NCBI GenBank assembly: GCA_025201765.1
Contig: MU623340.1
Coordinates: forward strand, 496,001-560,000
Direction: 5' to 3'
Length of the DNA stretch: 64,000 bases
From: Daldinia sp. FL1419
Taxonomy: Eukaryota; Ascomycota; Sordariomycetes; Xylariales; Hypoxylaceae
Each line of letters starts with the position of its first letter. The first letter of the stretch is position 1. Both the position numbers and the translations under genes were made by a program. A model generated the notes under the pieces. It was not told the DNA's origin and searched no databases. It saw only the letters and a list, made by a program, of their open reading frames with translations. Shown here in pieces: positions 47,239 to 59,738 of this stretch.

Positions 47239-47762
47239 CTTCGCATCCTTCCGACTTCTTCGCCGCTGACCTACATGCAGTTTTCACCCACCTTGGACTT
47301 CTTAGACCTACATACCTATCTACCTACGCATCTACATACATATCAATCTACATTGTACGGTACGTCCAGTAAGAGTTACAGTGGTAGATCAAGCGATCAA
47401 GCGATCAGGTACCAACGTGTAACCCCGTTAGGATTCCAGCCCAACCACCAAGGTCTAAACAGCCATGTCTCAAGTAATAATGACCGAAGCCACCACTATG
47501 CCGGCCATGTCAGCATATGACCAACAGGCCGCAGAAGGATCGCCGACGCACACAGGATATCCCACAGGATAGCCCAGCTACTATCTATACATGCATAATA
47601 CATACATACCACACATACATACCACACATCCATACCTACCTACATTCATATACCTACGTAGCTTCTGCTAGTCGTCCAGTTGCGGGGCACGATGCATTAG
47701 AGCCTACATACTCGCATATTTGACCATACTGGAACCATAGTCACTGACCTGAAGAAACATAC

Positions 47763-47774
47763 CTACCTAGGTAG
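47763..47774. repeat. CTACCTAGGTAG palindrome
   Basis: A second perfect copy of the 12-bp palindrome also found at 25989-26000. Confidence 0.8.
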
Positions 47775-50700
47775 ACATCGTACACATGTCCCTGGCTGAG
47801 AAGTGAATAGTTCGACATCCACAGGACAACGCAACAGTTCATATATCTGGACCGTCACATCGACCATCCGATACGAGGACTATCCAGCTTTCTCATCGAT
47901 TCAAAATCCCCATGGCCATCCACGCCGGCCACGGTACTATCTATTGCCTCATCTCGTTTTCTTTCCCCATGGACTCTGGGCGGTAAGCCGGCCGGCAAGG
48001 GATTATACTATTGTCACACTCAAGTAGGTAATTATGCTAGGGGGTCTCCCTTGGCATCTTGATGGCCGCCCGAATCTGCAAAAGCATCACTAGGTCAAAA
48101 AAAGGAACTTAGCGAAAGTGTACCCGCGTCTTACTAGCAGGGCAGAGAAGAAGAAAAAAAATCGACAAGCGCGCCCACTAGTGTACGCAGGTGTACGTGT
48201 TGCGTATTCCGGGACTCGGGCTCGCGGGCCACGGCATTTTGCTTCTGCATATGTGGTATGTATGTGCTAGTCCATCTATGATGTATGGGGACCCGCGAGT
48301 TCTACAATCAGCATGGCATGGTTCATGTTCCCGCTGTGTGATGAGACCACCCTCTGGTCCCGGTTGTCATGCGTATGTATAATACATGCATACCACATAT
48401 AGTAGGGTACCTAGGCCCTGTCCATCTGCGGCCCTCTATGCGGCCAAAGGAACATACCACATACAACCGAAAAAAGTCTTCTCGCGCGAAATTAAAGCAT
48501 TTTGTTTGGCAGCCCATAAGCGCAAGGATCCTCCTTTGACGCTTTCTTCTCAACCCAGCAGCCTGGATAGGAAGCCACACCCTAAACCATGTCGGGTCTA
48601 GTCTCGAAATATGGGCTGAGTGGCTTATGTCTTGTATTTCCGAACCGAACCATTATTAACGGAACAAAGGCCATTTATTTTTTGAAACCTCGTGGCAACG
48701 TGGATGTGTCTGGCTTTCGTCAGTAAAGGAAAGGGAGCTCTGTCATGGAATATGAGCCTGCCACAAAAAGAAAAAGAAAAATGACTTGGCGGAAACAGAT
48801 CCGCGGACAGCTATCGCGATTTCATACGATCACATACATGGTGTAGTGTAGTACGCTTGGTACACTTACTCATAGCCAATATTCTTTCTTACAGGTACTC
48901 ACTTCATCAATAGGTAGGTTGTGTTGCATTTTCCCGTTTCGAGGCAAATCAACTGTTGATCAATCACATCATGGCAACGGTACTAGACGTTCCTATCGAT
49001 GATAACGTACAGGGTAGTCGATTTCCTAGGGCAAAAAGGAAATAAGACCCTAACACGATGAGAGAAATAACGTCGCAGCATTATATTTCGGATGGCATCG
49101 TCCCTGGTCCTAATTTACTTTTTAATGTCTCTTCCCCTGGTTTTCTCGCGGTCGGAAAATACGACGGCCTGTCTGCATTCAATGCAGGAACCGGCCCCAA
49201 GACATCGTGGAATGAAGTAATTTGCATGTCCCGTCACCGGGTCTGTTGAGGCTATCTTGCCTCATTAAATTGGCTCTCCTGCAAAGAATACTTTTGTTAC
49301 ATGTCACTTTTTCAACTCTCAATAGGTCATACCTACCTAGGTACTTCACCCAAGTCAAGACTTTGCCCAAGTACCTCGTGCCAACGACCTGATTATCCAT
49401 TAATAAGCACAGTGCGATGTATTAAACTTTGTACGAGATTTCGAACAACCTAGTAGCTCAGGATAGCATCATTGCTTTAATCTAACCCGGACTTCATTTA
49501 CTAATGGTAGTCAACAAAATGATTCGTACGCCACAGACGGGAGGAATGACGCCCTTCCGCCACAAACTATCTATGGAGGACCCAAGTTCCGAGCGCTGAA
49601 CGATCAACAGTTGCGCCAGTCATACGACATCAGTCTCGATATCAATCGCTCGCGCTCCAAAATACCCCAGTAAGCGCGTGGCAGACTTCAATCATATATT
49701 CGGTACGAAATACACGCTCCACTAGTTGGAGATATCCTCTACATAGCACACGATGACTTCACATTATCCATTAATCAGTACCGAAATTGCCTTCAGATAG
49801 GTATCAACTATACCAATAAATGCGGTTACGTACGTACATGCGTACTACGGGAAAGACTACCTACCGGTTTTACGTAGACAAGGTACCTTACCTGAGCTAC
49901 CTCCTAATCTACGGAATACCGCCTTCATAATAATACAATACGATATATATGTACGCCTCGTCTATGGGATGATGAGAAAATAGACAACGAACCCTAGGCC
50001 GTTATTTAAGTTACCCAGGAATCTGGACTGCCGAGCGGTCCATATTTGGATCTGGAGATTGAATTGGGGGGCCGTTTTTTTCGCGTGCCTCCCTTGGAGA
50101 TTCTCGCCAGATTCTGGAAAACGTATATGTATGGCATGCAGAGCACAGCTGCAGCTAATAAACTGCAGCCTGCAAGCTCGGGGAACAGGGGTCAAAACAT
50201 TACATTACAGTACGTGCCACCCATTTACAAAACGTCTTCGTGACCAAGTTTAGCCCCAGCTTCCAAGGCTTCACAATGCAACACAAAACTTACCTGTCAC
50301 TTTCTTCGCCATACACCAGGGCTATGGATTTCGTTAGTCTGACCGGTCGAAGTGCGAATGAATAATTGTCAAACACATATATTTACACATATATACAGAC
50401 AGACGCAGATGATCGCTATTCTAGGCGACATTAGCATCAGCGGTGAGCCACCAATCCACTTGCGTAACCGGGTTCCCTCTTATGGACCTTTTACGTGCGC
50501 ATTGTGCGTGTAGGAATATGGAATAGTTATATTATAATGGTACCTAACGTACCATGCAGCACCAGGCGTAGCACCAAGCATGGCTTCCACGGACTCTGGC
50601 GCTTCTTCCTCATGTCTTATCGACACATGGCTGATGTGCCTCATCGCATCTAGGACTCACGGACCCCCACAGTCTACGGTTGAGCAGCTCTCTGTGCTAC

Positions 50701-52908
50701 GAGGTACGTACTGCTATAATATCGTCGTTATTGTCATCGGCGTCAATGCCGATGCAGTGATACGTAGATTGTCGAAAACAATCGCTACCAAAAACATACG
50801 CACGGGGATCTGCCCTTATTGAGCTATTATTACGAAGCTTATTAGAGAGCGACATCGATCAATCAACGACCCCCCTTGGTTCAGCCCGTCTTTGAGCTCG
50901 AACAAGGATTCGGTGGTGTACAGACCATCGTAATTGCAGAGGTCAAGTGGAGCACCCTCACGCGTCATTTATTGCCCTCTAGCTTCATAATACCTAGACA
51001 GTGTCTATTATTGCTATTTTCTCATCTCCCTGCCCTTGACGTTTTTCTTTTTATTCCCAGATGGGATGTGGGACTTTGTTCTGGAAGACTCCGAGGAAGA
51101 CTTACGCGCATCAGTTTATGATCATGTGGTTCGTCGGTTTGGCGGCCTGTGGCCTAGCCGCGGAACGGCTCGAATCCACCTTATGTACAAAGTTCGACCG
51201 CCTCGTTCGTTCTAGTCCGTTCAACTAGAGGAGTCTTGGCCCAGATCCATCCAGTCGGCCAACGAGTCCACGTCCCCAGGTCTACCAATTCTGACGAAGA
51301 CGTGACCGCTTGACAGGCTTGATAGGCTCTTGATGGGGTGCATCTTTCATGCACACGATGCGCCTAGAAGCTGAGGCTCTCCTGAACAGAATTAGCGGGT
51401 TTACAGTGGTCACAAGGGGAGATCCGTTCACTCACGATGGTTCTACACCGACAAGTTTTCACTCGCATACCTTGCCTCATTTTTAGCTGCACCTATGATG
51501 CGTTTCCCCAGTTTCTCTATCTACAACCAAATAGCTTCTTCCACGCCACCTTGCTGTCGTGTATCCACGCTATTCGCAAGAAGCGGTCACCAACCCTTTC
51601 TAAATGCAACTTCCACATAGTTTCGGATCGTGAACCCGCCCTCTATAGTCACTTTTTTTTTAGGCAATTGTTCCCTCGTTGGGGGCCACTTTGACAAGCT
51701 ACGCAGGTAGGTTCTTCTACAAATATTCGCGCGGCTGTGTGTTCATTTCCTATTTCGCCTATGAAGGTTCACAGGTTATTCTTCTTTGAATATTTTGGGC
51801 CTTATAGGCGCAGGGAATAGAATTCACTGTTGGCAGCGTCGAATTTACGTGAACTAGGCAGTTTTTTTCGAACTTCTTTTGTCGACCACTCCTCTTAACC
51901 GTAAGACGTTGGTAAGGGTTCGTACATAGCATAACTGGCCATTCTATTAATCTAGTTATGGGGCAACAGTATTGTCTCTAACATAGTGAGATGCGAGTTG
52001 CTCTATATATGAACTCGTTTGTTATAGTTAGCTGAGATGTAACGCGGTCTTATACATAATGAACATGTAACTATAACTAAGTGATTCGCTGCGTACATGC
52101 AGATGCATGTCGCATTCGACAACGGGTCATATCCATCCGTCAAGCGATGGAAAGGAAATAGCCTTGTGAAATAGCCGGCATGAGAGAAATCGACGTCGGC
52201 ACGGTTCGACCGAAAATCACCGACAACCAGACACTTTAGATTGAACTACAAAGCAGTTAGACGAGGACTTCGGCCTCAATTCTCACGGCTGTCAGGCCCG
52301 TCAGGCCCGTATTCCGTATAATCCATCGTAGTATCTAACGATATATATATTTTCCCTTTCATCACGACACGAAAACAGTTTGAATCATTTCTATTCCGTT
52401 TAGCTAGTCTATAATAATTATCAAGGCTGCTTGTCTTAGTTCTCGTGGGTGTTGCTAACCTAGAACCCAGAAACTCGGCAAGCCACTAATATAGTTAATA
52501 AGTTTAAGACTTATTAGAGCATCAAGGAACTGATCAACTGGGTAATCGACTACCTAGCCAACTACCTTAGGTTAGTTAGTTAGGTACCTAGATAGTTAGC
52601 CACCCAAGCAGTCGATGGGTAGTCGATAGGTACCTAACCTAGTCGAGAAACCCGATTCCGAATCCGAGTACCGCATCTTAAGCCTCTACGATTTCGGCGA
52701 GTGAAGTTCCAATCCCTTACTTTGATTTCCGAGACATACAGCCACCACAAACTTCCCCAGTTGAACCAGCAGGCTACATCCGCGCCACCAATTACCGGTC
52801 GAAAAGTGAGCAATCAAACAAAGGGGGTCTTATCTGCGCTTCGGGGCCGGATAGATCAATAAACTGGGACAAGAAAAGGAAAAAGGAACGGAGATAAGGG
52901 AATCGAAT

Positions 52909-53711
52909 ATGTCCGCCGCTGCCGTGAAGCCACAGCTGCAGCAATGGCATGTTACGGAGCCGTACTTACACCTCCGATGCGGGCTGGGTGAAGGCCCGTA
53001 TTACGAGGAACCGACTCACAGCCTACGATTCGTCGATATCAAGAAGAAGCGAGTGCACGCCGTAGACCTTGCTAAGATTCCGTACCCCAACCCGAATCCC
53101 GACGTGGATCCGAGCTCGGCCCCCGCCGGCGTTGAGACTATCCAGCTTGATGTCCCCGTAACGGTCACGGCGGATATTGAAGGCGTTGACCCCCGCGAGC
53201 GTATCCTCATCGGCGCCAAATACGGTCTTGCAGTGCTAGATCGTCGGACTGGTACCTACGAGTATGTCGCTCGGTTCGACGCCGAAAAGGACAACGAACG
53301 TCTTCGCAGCAATGACGGTGCCGTCGATCCCCACGGCCGCTTCTGGCTGGGCACTATGTCCGACTTCGGTTATGACTTGCAGCCTGAAGGTGAGCCCGGT
53401 TTTCCTTCTTGGTTGCTTTCTTGGTTGCTTTCTATTTCTTCTATTATCAATCTCATCTATCTGCCCTGATCGTCCTGTCGCAATACCCTTGGAAAAGGCA
53501 TAGAGGGGGTATCCTTTCATTTCTCCTATTCCTCCCCCGCCTCGTCGGGCTTCGCTTGTGCCCAATTGGGAGGGGTACATGGGGGAAGCATGATCTCATT
53601 TCCAATGCCTCAAGGACACCCTCAGGCTGTGTCCTAGGCGATCCCCGCATAAACTCCTGAACCCTGAAAGGGAAATCAGCCTTGTAAATTCCCCGTTGTC
53701 GCTTCTCCTGT

Positions 53712-53742
<31 letters not shown>

Positions 53743-54732
53743 CGCGGCAAGCACATCACCTACCACCCCCCCTACCCTCCCCATTATGTATGTAAGTCTC
53801 GTGGCCGGAGGTGACTCCGGCAGCCCGGTTATCAGAACACGGCCGGGGAGATATAAGTCTTGTGATATATGTTGCAATTTACACTGCTACACCATGTACG
53901 TATATATGTATGTACGTGCATGGATACGTGGGTTGAAGAGAGGGGCATGCAGAAAGAGGGACAAGCAGTAGCAAAAGAAGGAAGAAAAAAACGGGAAAGC
54001 GGAACGAGTCTAGTCTGCAGATGCACGCGCGGAGGTGGTAGCACTATTTTGCCCTACTTGATTCTGTGTTGTCGAGAGGAAAAAAAAAAAAAAAAAATCT
54101 CGACATGGGTGTGAGACAATATGATGCTATAGGACAGTGTTATTTATGTGCTCAAGCAGGCAGAGACAGGGCAGGGCAAAACTACGCGAAACTAACCCTT
54201 TTTGTTTTCCCAATAACCAGGTTCTGTGTTCCTCTTCGACGGCACGCGCACGGCGCGGTCGATGCGGCACCCGGTCACGATTCCGAACTCGGTCGGCTGG
54301 TCTCCGGACGGCAAGACATTGTATTTCACGCACTCGACCGAGCGCACTATCCACGCGTACGACTACGACGGCGAGTCCGGCGAGGTATCCAACGAGCGCG
54401 CGTTTTACGTGCACGATGGCCCGGGCGAGCCGGATGGGTTCAGAGTCGATGTCGAGGGTAGCATTTGGCAGGCTGTGTACGGCGAGAGCCGCGTGCTGAA
54501 GATTTCGCCCGAGGGAAAACTCGTTGGTGAGATTAAGCTGCCTACTAAGAACATCACATGCACCCAATTCGTTGGTACCGAATTGTTCATCACTACGGCG
54601 GGTATGCAGGAGGGTGAGGGGACGCCCGGGGAGGTCGAGCTCAGCGGTGCGTTGTTCAGGGTTGATGTCGGTGTTAAGGGGGTGGACCCTTTCCTGTTCA
54701 AGCTGAGCAAGGCGGTGGATCCGACATCTTGA
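52909..54732 (+). CDS. SMP-30/gluconolactonase-like protein
   Basis: There are two exons (52909-53389, 54221-54732) joined in phase 1, giving 330 aa. It is a six-blade beta-propeller of the SMP-30/LRE family, whose members are Ca or Zn dependent lactonases. Visible family motifs are GLGEGPYYEE with the metal-ligand Glu (E28), RSNDGAVDPHGRFWLGTM, IPNSVGWSPDGKTLYFTHS and EPDGFRVDVEGSIW. There is no signal peptide, so it is probably cytosolic. The single intron is 831 nt (GTGAGC donor, AACCAG acceptor), very long for this genome; the family match runs straight across it (DLQPE-GSVFLFD). The substrate lactone is not known. The gene is tail to tail with NTM1 (209 bp apart). Confidence 0.92.
53715..53742. 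repeat. T28 homopolymer run in the SMP-30 intron
   Basis: 28 consecutive T residues, preceded by a short CTCT. Confidence 0.95.
54071..54104. repeat. A18 run flanked by a 7-bp inverted repeat
   Basis: GTCGAGA (54071-54077) and its exact reverse complement TCTCGAC (54098-54104) enclose GG and A18. In RNA this would be a hairpin with a poly(A) loop. Confidence 0.85.
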
Positions 54733-54941
54733 ATCTTTGGAGGCGAAAGGCCGGCCGAATAAGAGTGAAGAAGGCAAATGAATCACCGAGTATACGAAAC
54801 GAGCAGCACGAGTATTTTTATCACTTTCACACAAATGCGGACCTTATGAATACGATGGTCGAAAGAGATAGAGGAATTAGCATTTCCAAGACTCTATCAC
54901 AATAGGTCTATTAAAATATTTTACTCATTTATTGGCCTTCT

Positions 54942-56263
54942 TTAGGCTTTAGGCTTTAGGGCGTACATACGCACCGGATATAGCTCATGAGGGAACCCGT
55001 GCTGTATCTCCGTTCTGATTATACGCAAGCCTGCATCTTCAAAGATGCGTCTAAATGTTTCGTCTTGTCTGTATATGACGCCGTTAACACCGGTGTTCGT
55101 TTGTTTGCAGAAAAGCGAAGAAAATAGTGAAGCAGCACTACAGCCGCGCTATGCGCTATGCACTATGGGAAAGCACTTACCTCGTAACACTACTATCTTC
55201 CGCATCAAACAGATCCTCCGGGGACGTGCTCAGGTTCTCCTTGACTACGATGACCCCCTTGGTCTTGCCGTCTTCGCCGACGCTCAGCACACCACTGCAC
55301 CGCCTCAAGTACTCCTCGAGCTGCTGGTCGGTGAGGTGGCCGACACACCATTGGTTCCAAACGAGATCGTACTCGACACCTTCCTCAGGCCTCCACTCCT
55401 CGAGCCCGACATTGTAGATGCGGCCCACGCCCGGCAGCCCTTGGAGCGCGGCGGTAAATTTAGCTATGGGCTCCACGACGTCGACAGTTTCAGCAACGTC
55501 GACGAGAAGCCCTTGCGTTATGCGTCCGATTCTGCGGCCGCGGTTAGCGGGATACATGTGTGTAAATTACACGTAGTTAGCACAGGATGAAAATGTTTAT
55601 TTATATATATATATAAATATATATTTAATATAATATAAGAGGTAAGGAGGCGTACATGAACGCCTTTGTATCGCATCCGCGCGCGCGCTTGCGTAGGTAG
55701 GTAGGTAGGTAGGTGGGTAGATTAAGTATGCGATCCCGCAGCCCCCGTCCCCACACCGCCACCCTTGTGGCCGTTATAACGGCTACGCAGGCGCGCGGCG
55801 TAGGGATGGGATGCACGGGGTTACACGGTAGGGCGGCGAGACGAACGGCGGGAAGAGACGCAATGAGAACACGGTGAAAATATATATACATAACGCCATT
55901 ACCCCCCTCCCTTTTTCTTCTATTTTTAAAAGGGTAAAGCAAGGGAGACGTATATAGTAGGGAATACGACCAACAGGTACGAATAAATAGGTAAACATAT
56001 AGATAGGTAGATGAATTAACGAATAAAGAAACTTACCCTGCGCCGCCCTCCAGCGCCCTCTCCACAGCCTTGACGCCCTTAGACCGGCCCAAACCGAGTT
56101 TCGCCAGGAAGCTCCGCGAGCCCCGGAGGTCGACGCGCGAGACGGCCGGGAACCCGCCCAGCATGCCGTTGACGTCCGGGTCGATGGCGGACCAGTACTT
56201 GCGGCCGTCCTCGGCGCTGATTAGGGAGTCGGGGGGTTCTGAGTTTGGTTGGAGGGGAGACAT
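54942..56263 (-). CDS. ntm1: Alpha-N-terminal protein methyltransferase NTM1
   Basis: There are three exons (56263-56037, 55531-55181, 55068-54942) in phases 2 and 2, giving 234 aa, the normal size of NTM1/Tae1. These enzymes methylate the free alpha-amino group of proteins starting with Xaa-Pro-Lys after Met removal, using SAM. Splicing intron 1 rebuilds the SAM-binding motif GGAGIGRITQGLLV. Then follow VDVVEPIAKF, the characteristic YDLVWNQWCVGHLTD with the family NQW motif, GVIVVKENL and the end LYPVRMYALKPKA. Intron 1 is 505 nt (56036-55532, GTAAGT to CCGCAG) and contains (TA)n and (TAGG)n repeats. Intron 2 is 112 nt. Confidence 0.93.
55532..56036 (-). other. 505-nt repeat-rich intron of NTM1
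   Basis: GTAAGT donor and CCGCAG acceptor on the minus strand. It contains an alternating TA-rich block (about 55600-55635) and a TAGG repeat (about 55693-55716). Family conservation on both sides makes the intron call firm. Confidence 0.8.
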
Positions 56264-57779
56264 TTTTAGATAGGTACTTATGCAATGTGTAAGGCTTGGA
56301 TGGGGGGTAACTTTTAAGTGGTTTCTTGGGGTTGGAGATTGAAAAAGGGGGGGGGATTGGTAAAGAATAGGTAGTGTTGGTTGGTTTTGTCTAGAGAAAT
56401 TTATAACGCCGGCTTTGGGGAGAGGGGAATGGAAAATATGGGATTGTGTTATTGACTTTTCATTGCAGCTAAATGTGTAAATAAGACAAAAATGGTTGCT
56501 TCGTTTGAATGCGTTTATCCCGTAATAATGGTTTGTCTGTAAAGAATGAATCCTGGAAGCAGGGACAAACGATGTCCTCGTGGGCATCACGTGGCCGAGC
56601 GGGAATTACAGTGGGCACTTTGCCTCGCCCTTCTTTTTTTTTTTTTTTTTGTTTTCCCTCCTTCTGTTTGCAGGTGTTGGTCACACCTACAACTTAGGTA
56701 CCAAGGTAGGCACCTTACCTAATAAAAGGTACTGTACCTAGATTGGAAGTCAGGTTAAGGTAGGTACGTGTGGGAAAAGCGATTACGTCGACCTATAGGT
56801 AGGTACCCACCCCCCCTATACGTTACTTCCATGCTTCCCGTGTTTAAGATCTCGTGTAACTCGGCGTGCCTTATGCGCCACTGCCTAACTATGTCGCCAC
56901 GCCCGTCCATCGCCAAGGTAGCATTTTGCCGTTGCTTTCCCCCTTGTTTCGAAAAACGAAAGAAGGAAACGAGAAAGGTCGGAAAATGTGCCTAATGCAG
57001 GTACCTATAAGACCGTCGTTGTATACATTAGATTAGGTACGTGAGTAGGTACGTGGGTAGGTACCATTTGGGTTGGATGGATGGGTGAGTTATGTCACAC
57101 GTTACAGTTACACGTAAGGTACCTTAGCAGGTAAGGTATAGTCGAGGTAATACAGGTATGTATTTTGTATTGTACATACATACAACGGGAAAGGGCGCTA
57201 GTGCGAAATATGACATGCATAAGGTAAGGTATATATATACCTGTAGGCACGTACAAGCCTTTTAGCCGCGAGTTTATTTTGTGGTGGTTCTTGGATGATG
57301 TACTTGGCATATACCTATGTATTCCACTGATAGGTATACATCTATACATCTATACATCTTCGCCTTATAGAATATCTATGTATAATTTAACCTAAATACA
57401 TCAAGTAAGGTTGTTACATCCAAGGTTTAATTAACATAGACGGTTGTATATTTTACGTATAGGTCATGGGTAAGTACTTACATCCTAGGTATATATTACC
57501 ATCTCTAACAGGTATTATAATCTCGAACCCGATATTTATCAATTAACTATCACATAAATATTAAAGAATCGAATTTTTAAGAAGTAAAAGATAGACTAAT
57601 AATAAGTAGATCTCTCAAAACTTATTATATGGGCGGAAAGTATGTACAAATACTATGTCGAAGAAAATATACTAACCATAAATCATAAATCATCTCGCCT
57701 AGCCCATCTCAAGCCTCTTTTCCAATTCCCTTTTCCAATTTCCTAAAGGTAATATTCATACCCTCCTCACCGACTCCCC
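56264..57779. other. Intergenic region upstream of NTM1
   Basis: About 1.5 kb between the NTM1 start and the 3' end of the His/Gly-rich gene. It contains a T17 run (56634-56650), a CACGTG box (56588-56593), many GGTAGGTACC motifs (56690-56810, 57035-57065) and an AT-rich stretch (57400-57700). No gene is supported. Confidence 0.5.
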
Positions 57780-58346
57780 TTACTCACCACCACCACTACC
57801 ACCTCCTCCTCCTGCTCCTCCTCCACCCCCACCGCCGCCATACCCTCCGCCGCCATACCCCCCGCCGCCATACCCACCACCATGACGGTGACGCCACTCC
57901 TCATTCCCCTCCTCCTTCTCCTCGTCTCTCTTGCCTCCCCAACCCCCACCCCAACCATGTTCTTCTTCCCCATGATGTTCTCCTTCATGGTGCTCCCAGC
58001 GCGCCTCCTTGGACTTGCCGCCGTTGTCCCCGTGCTCGTGGTGGTACGGGTAGTGGTGGTGGTGGTGGTGTCCGCCGTGCCATCCCGACCAACGCCCATC
58101 AAGCTCCGGGGTTTGGCGGGTCTCAATGTCGGGGTTGGGGTGCTGTGGTGAGTTGTGTTAGTCTGGAATGTGGGACGATAGATGGGAATGTTGTGAGTAA
58201 GAAAAGGGGGAAGGGGGTAAGAGGGGACTAACCTCAAGGGCGGTACGCTCGTCAAGAGGGACAACTGCCTCGGCAGTAGTGGGTGCTGCCATGGCGTTGG
58301 TGCCGAAGAGCAGGAATACCGCTAGGAGGGACTTTGTGACCTGCAT
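57780..58346 (-). CDS. Small secreted His/Gly-rich protein
   Basis: There are two exons (58346-58233, 58142-57780) with a 90-nt intron (GTTAGT donor, GACTAAC branch, CCACAG acceptor) in phase 0, giving 158 aa. Residues 1-20 form a clear signal peptide ending in AMA-AP. After HPNPDIETRQTPELDG come a Trp/His-rich part with a run of six His (GGHHHHHHYPYHHEHG), an acidic/His middle (HHEGEHHGEEEHGW) and a Gly-rich tail with three GGGYGGGG-like units and a final poly-Gly/Ser stretch. The composition suggests an extracellular, possibly metal-binding or cell-wall protein; this is inference. I know no domain for it. A 165-codon frame on the same strand in another phase ignores the intron and the signal peptide. 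Confidence 0.78.
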
Positions 58347-59738
58347 AACTGGTCGTAGTGTAAACGTGTAAAATTGTCTTAATCCGTATGATGAATGTTT
58401 AGATGGTTGATTTGATACCGATAGGATTATTCAAGACCACAGGGAGACAAACGGCCTTCTTATAGTCCTCTCAAGAGTCCAGAAGTAGACCGCATAGCGC
58501 CGTACCCGCCCCTCTCAACAGCACCAAGGAGACGAACATTTGAGTTCACTATTGACGACAACGATATGCCACCGCGGGGCGTACGTACAAGGACCTCTGC
58601 CACGCCATTTTGCAAAGCAGCCATACCATGACGCGACACCGCGTAAAGCCCAAAAAGTCAATGATGAATGATGGAATGGTCCAGTACCTCCAACTGGCAT
58701 CCACTTCCCACCTGTAGAGCGTATGTAGTAGGAGAGGTAAGTAGGTCGGCACGACATTCCCAATCCTGAGACATTGGGGCTAAATCGACCTAGTTGTTCG
58801 TCACCATTCCAGCGGCAACGGCAGCCAAGATCGCAGCCAGGAACCGCCCAAGACAGCGGCGCCGGGCGTCCAAGACCGACTGCCAAGAGCAGTACATCGG
58901 CGCGAAGTATTAATTATGGATATAGATACTCTTCCGCGGTATCCGTCCAGAAAGCTTGAATCTGTCGATTAGTGCAATGAGTGTGTGAAATCACCATTTG
59001 TCACGACACTTTGGTGGTGAACAAGGTGGCTCCTTGTAAGAAAAACTCAAAGTACCGATTCAGAGTTTTTGCTCAACTAGACCTAGATCGCATCCAGAGA
59101 GTTGGGCTCGTATATGGGTCGTCTTTCTCTCTGCCGGGTCAGGTTGTGACGTGACCATGAGGTTGATAAATGGAGCATCAACAGAAGACTGTAAACCTGG
59201 ATAACAATTAACTTTGGAGATGAGCCGATTTTACCATTCCCAACCCTGACGAGGTTCAACGACTAAATAAGTGTTATGCTTCTGATTGGGAACCTCGGCC
59301 CTTTGTTGATTCCTAATCATAGACCGCTTCTCGAAATCTATAGTCTATTAACGCAAACCCTATCCTACTATCTTGTTATTCGAATCATGCTAGTTTTAGT
59401 TAGCAATCATCAGGAAACTGAGTGCAATGAAGTTAAGTCAACAAGGATTCCAAACTTTGACCAGGGAACAACTTTTGAATTGAGTCTATATATCATTAGT
59501 ATTTCTAAGCATGCGAATACGCCACGAAAGGGTATCAATCCCGGTCTAGGGGAAGGGGGTCGTATGAATATGCTGTCTTAAAGCAGCCGAAAAGATGACG
59601 TGAATTGAAATGATATCCACACCACTATCTCCGTCGAATTCCCATTAGTCGCCAATTTTGTGTACAAGTCTATGCGCTCCGTCTATCGAGCAAATAATCG
59701 TCGTTTTGCTGAGTCGATGGTCTTGTTGTTCTGACTGC
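58347..59738. other. Intergenic region between the His/Gly-rich gene and YPP1
   Basis: About 1.4 kb with the promoter of the small secreted protein at its left and the 3' flank of YPP1 at its right. Only short frames without features are seen. Confidence 0.5.

Larger units (their letters stand above)
43813..52908. other. 9.1-kb region without a supported protein gene
   Basis: This is the longest gap of the window, lying between the 5' sides of the bZIP gene (-) and the SMP-30 gene (+). It must hold their promoters and probably the missing first exon of the bZIP gene. It contains tandem GGATGGGTTA (44416-44445), GAT(G/T)GGTATG (46361-46400), a CT/T26 tract (47200-47238), clusters of CATACATACC (47580-47650) and CCTAGG palindromes. 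Frames of up to about 120 codons occur (for example 44814-45185 minus, 51437-51694 plus), but none shows a domain or a clear splice pattern. Confidence 0.45.
53390..54220 (+). other. 831-nt low-complexity intron of the SMP-30 gene
   Basis: The intron starts with GTGAGC and ends with a pyrimidine tract and AACCAG. A CTAAC branch candidate lies about 25 nt before the acceptor. Inside are tandem CTTGGTTG repeats, a T28 run (53715-53742), TATGTACG motifs and an A18 run (54080-54097) flanked by an inverted repeat. No open frame with a domain is present. Confidence 0.75.

Noticed and set aside
54127..54834. 235-codon minus-strand frame opposite SMP-30 exon 2
   Set aside because: It is the antisense shadow of a conserved coding exon.
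57767..58264. 165-codon minus-strand Thr/Arg/Val-rich frame
   Set aside because: It is the wrong phase of the His/Gly-rich gene; the correct phase carries a signal peptide, splice sites and ordered repeats.
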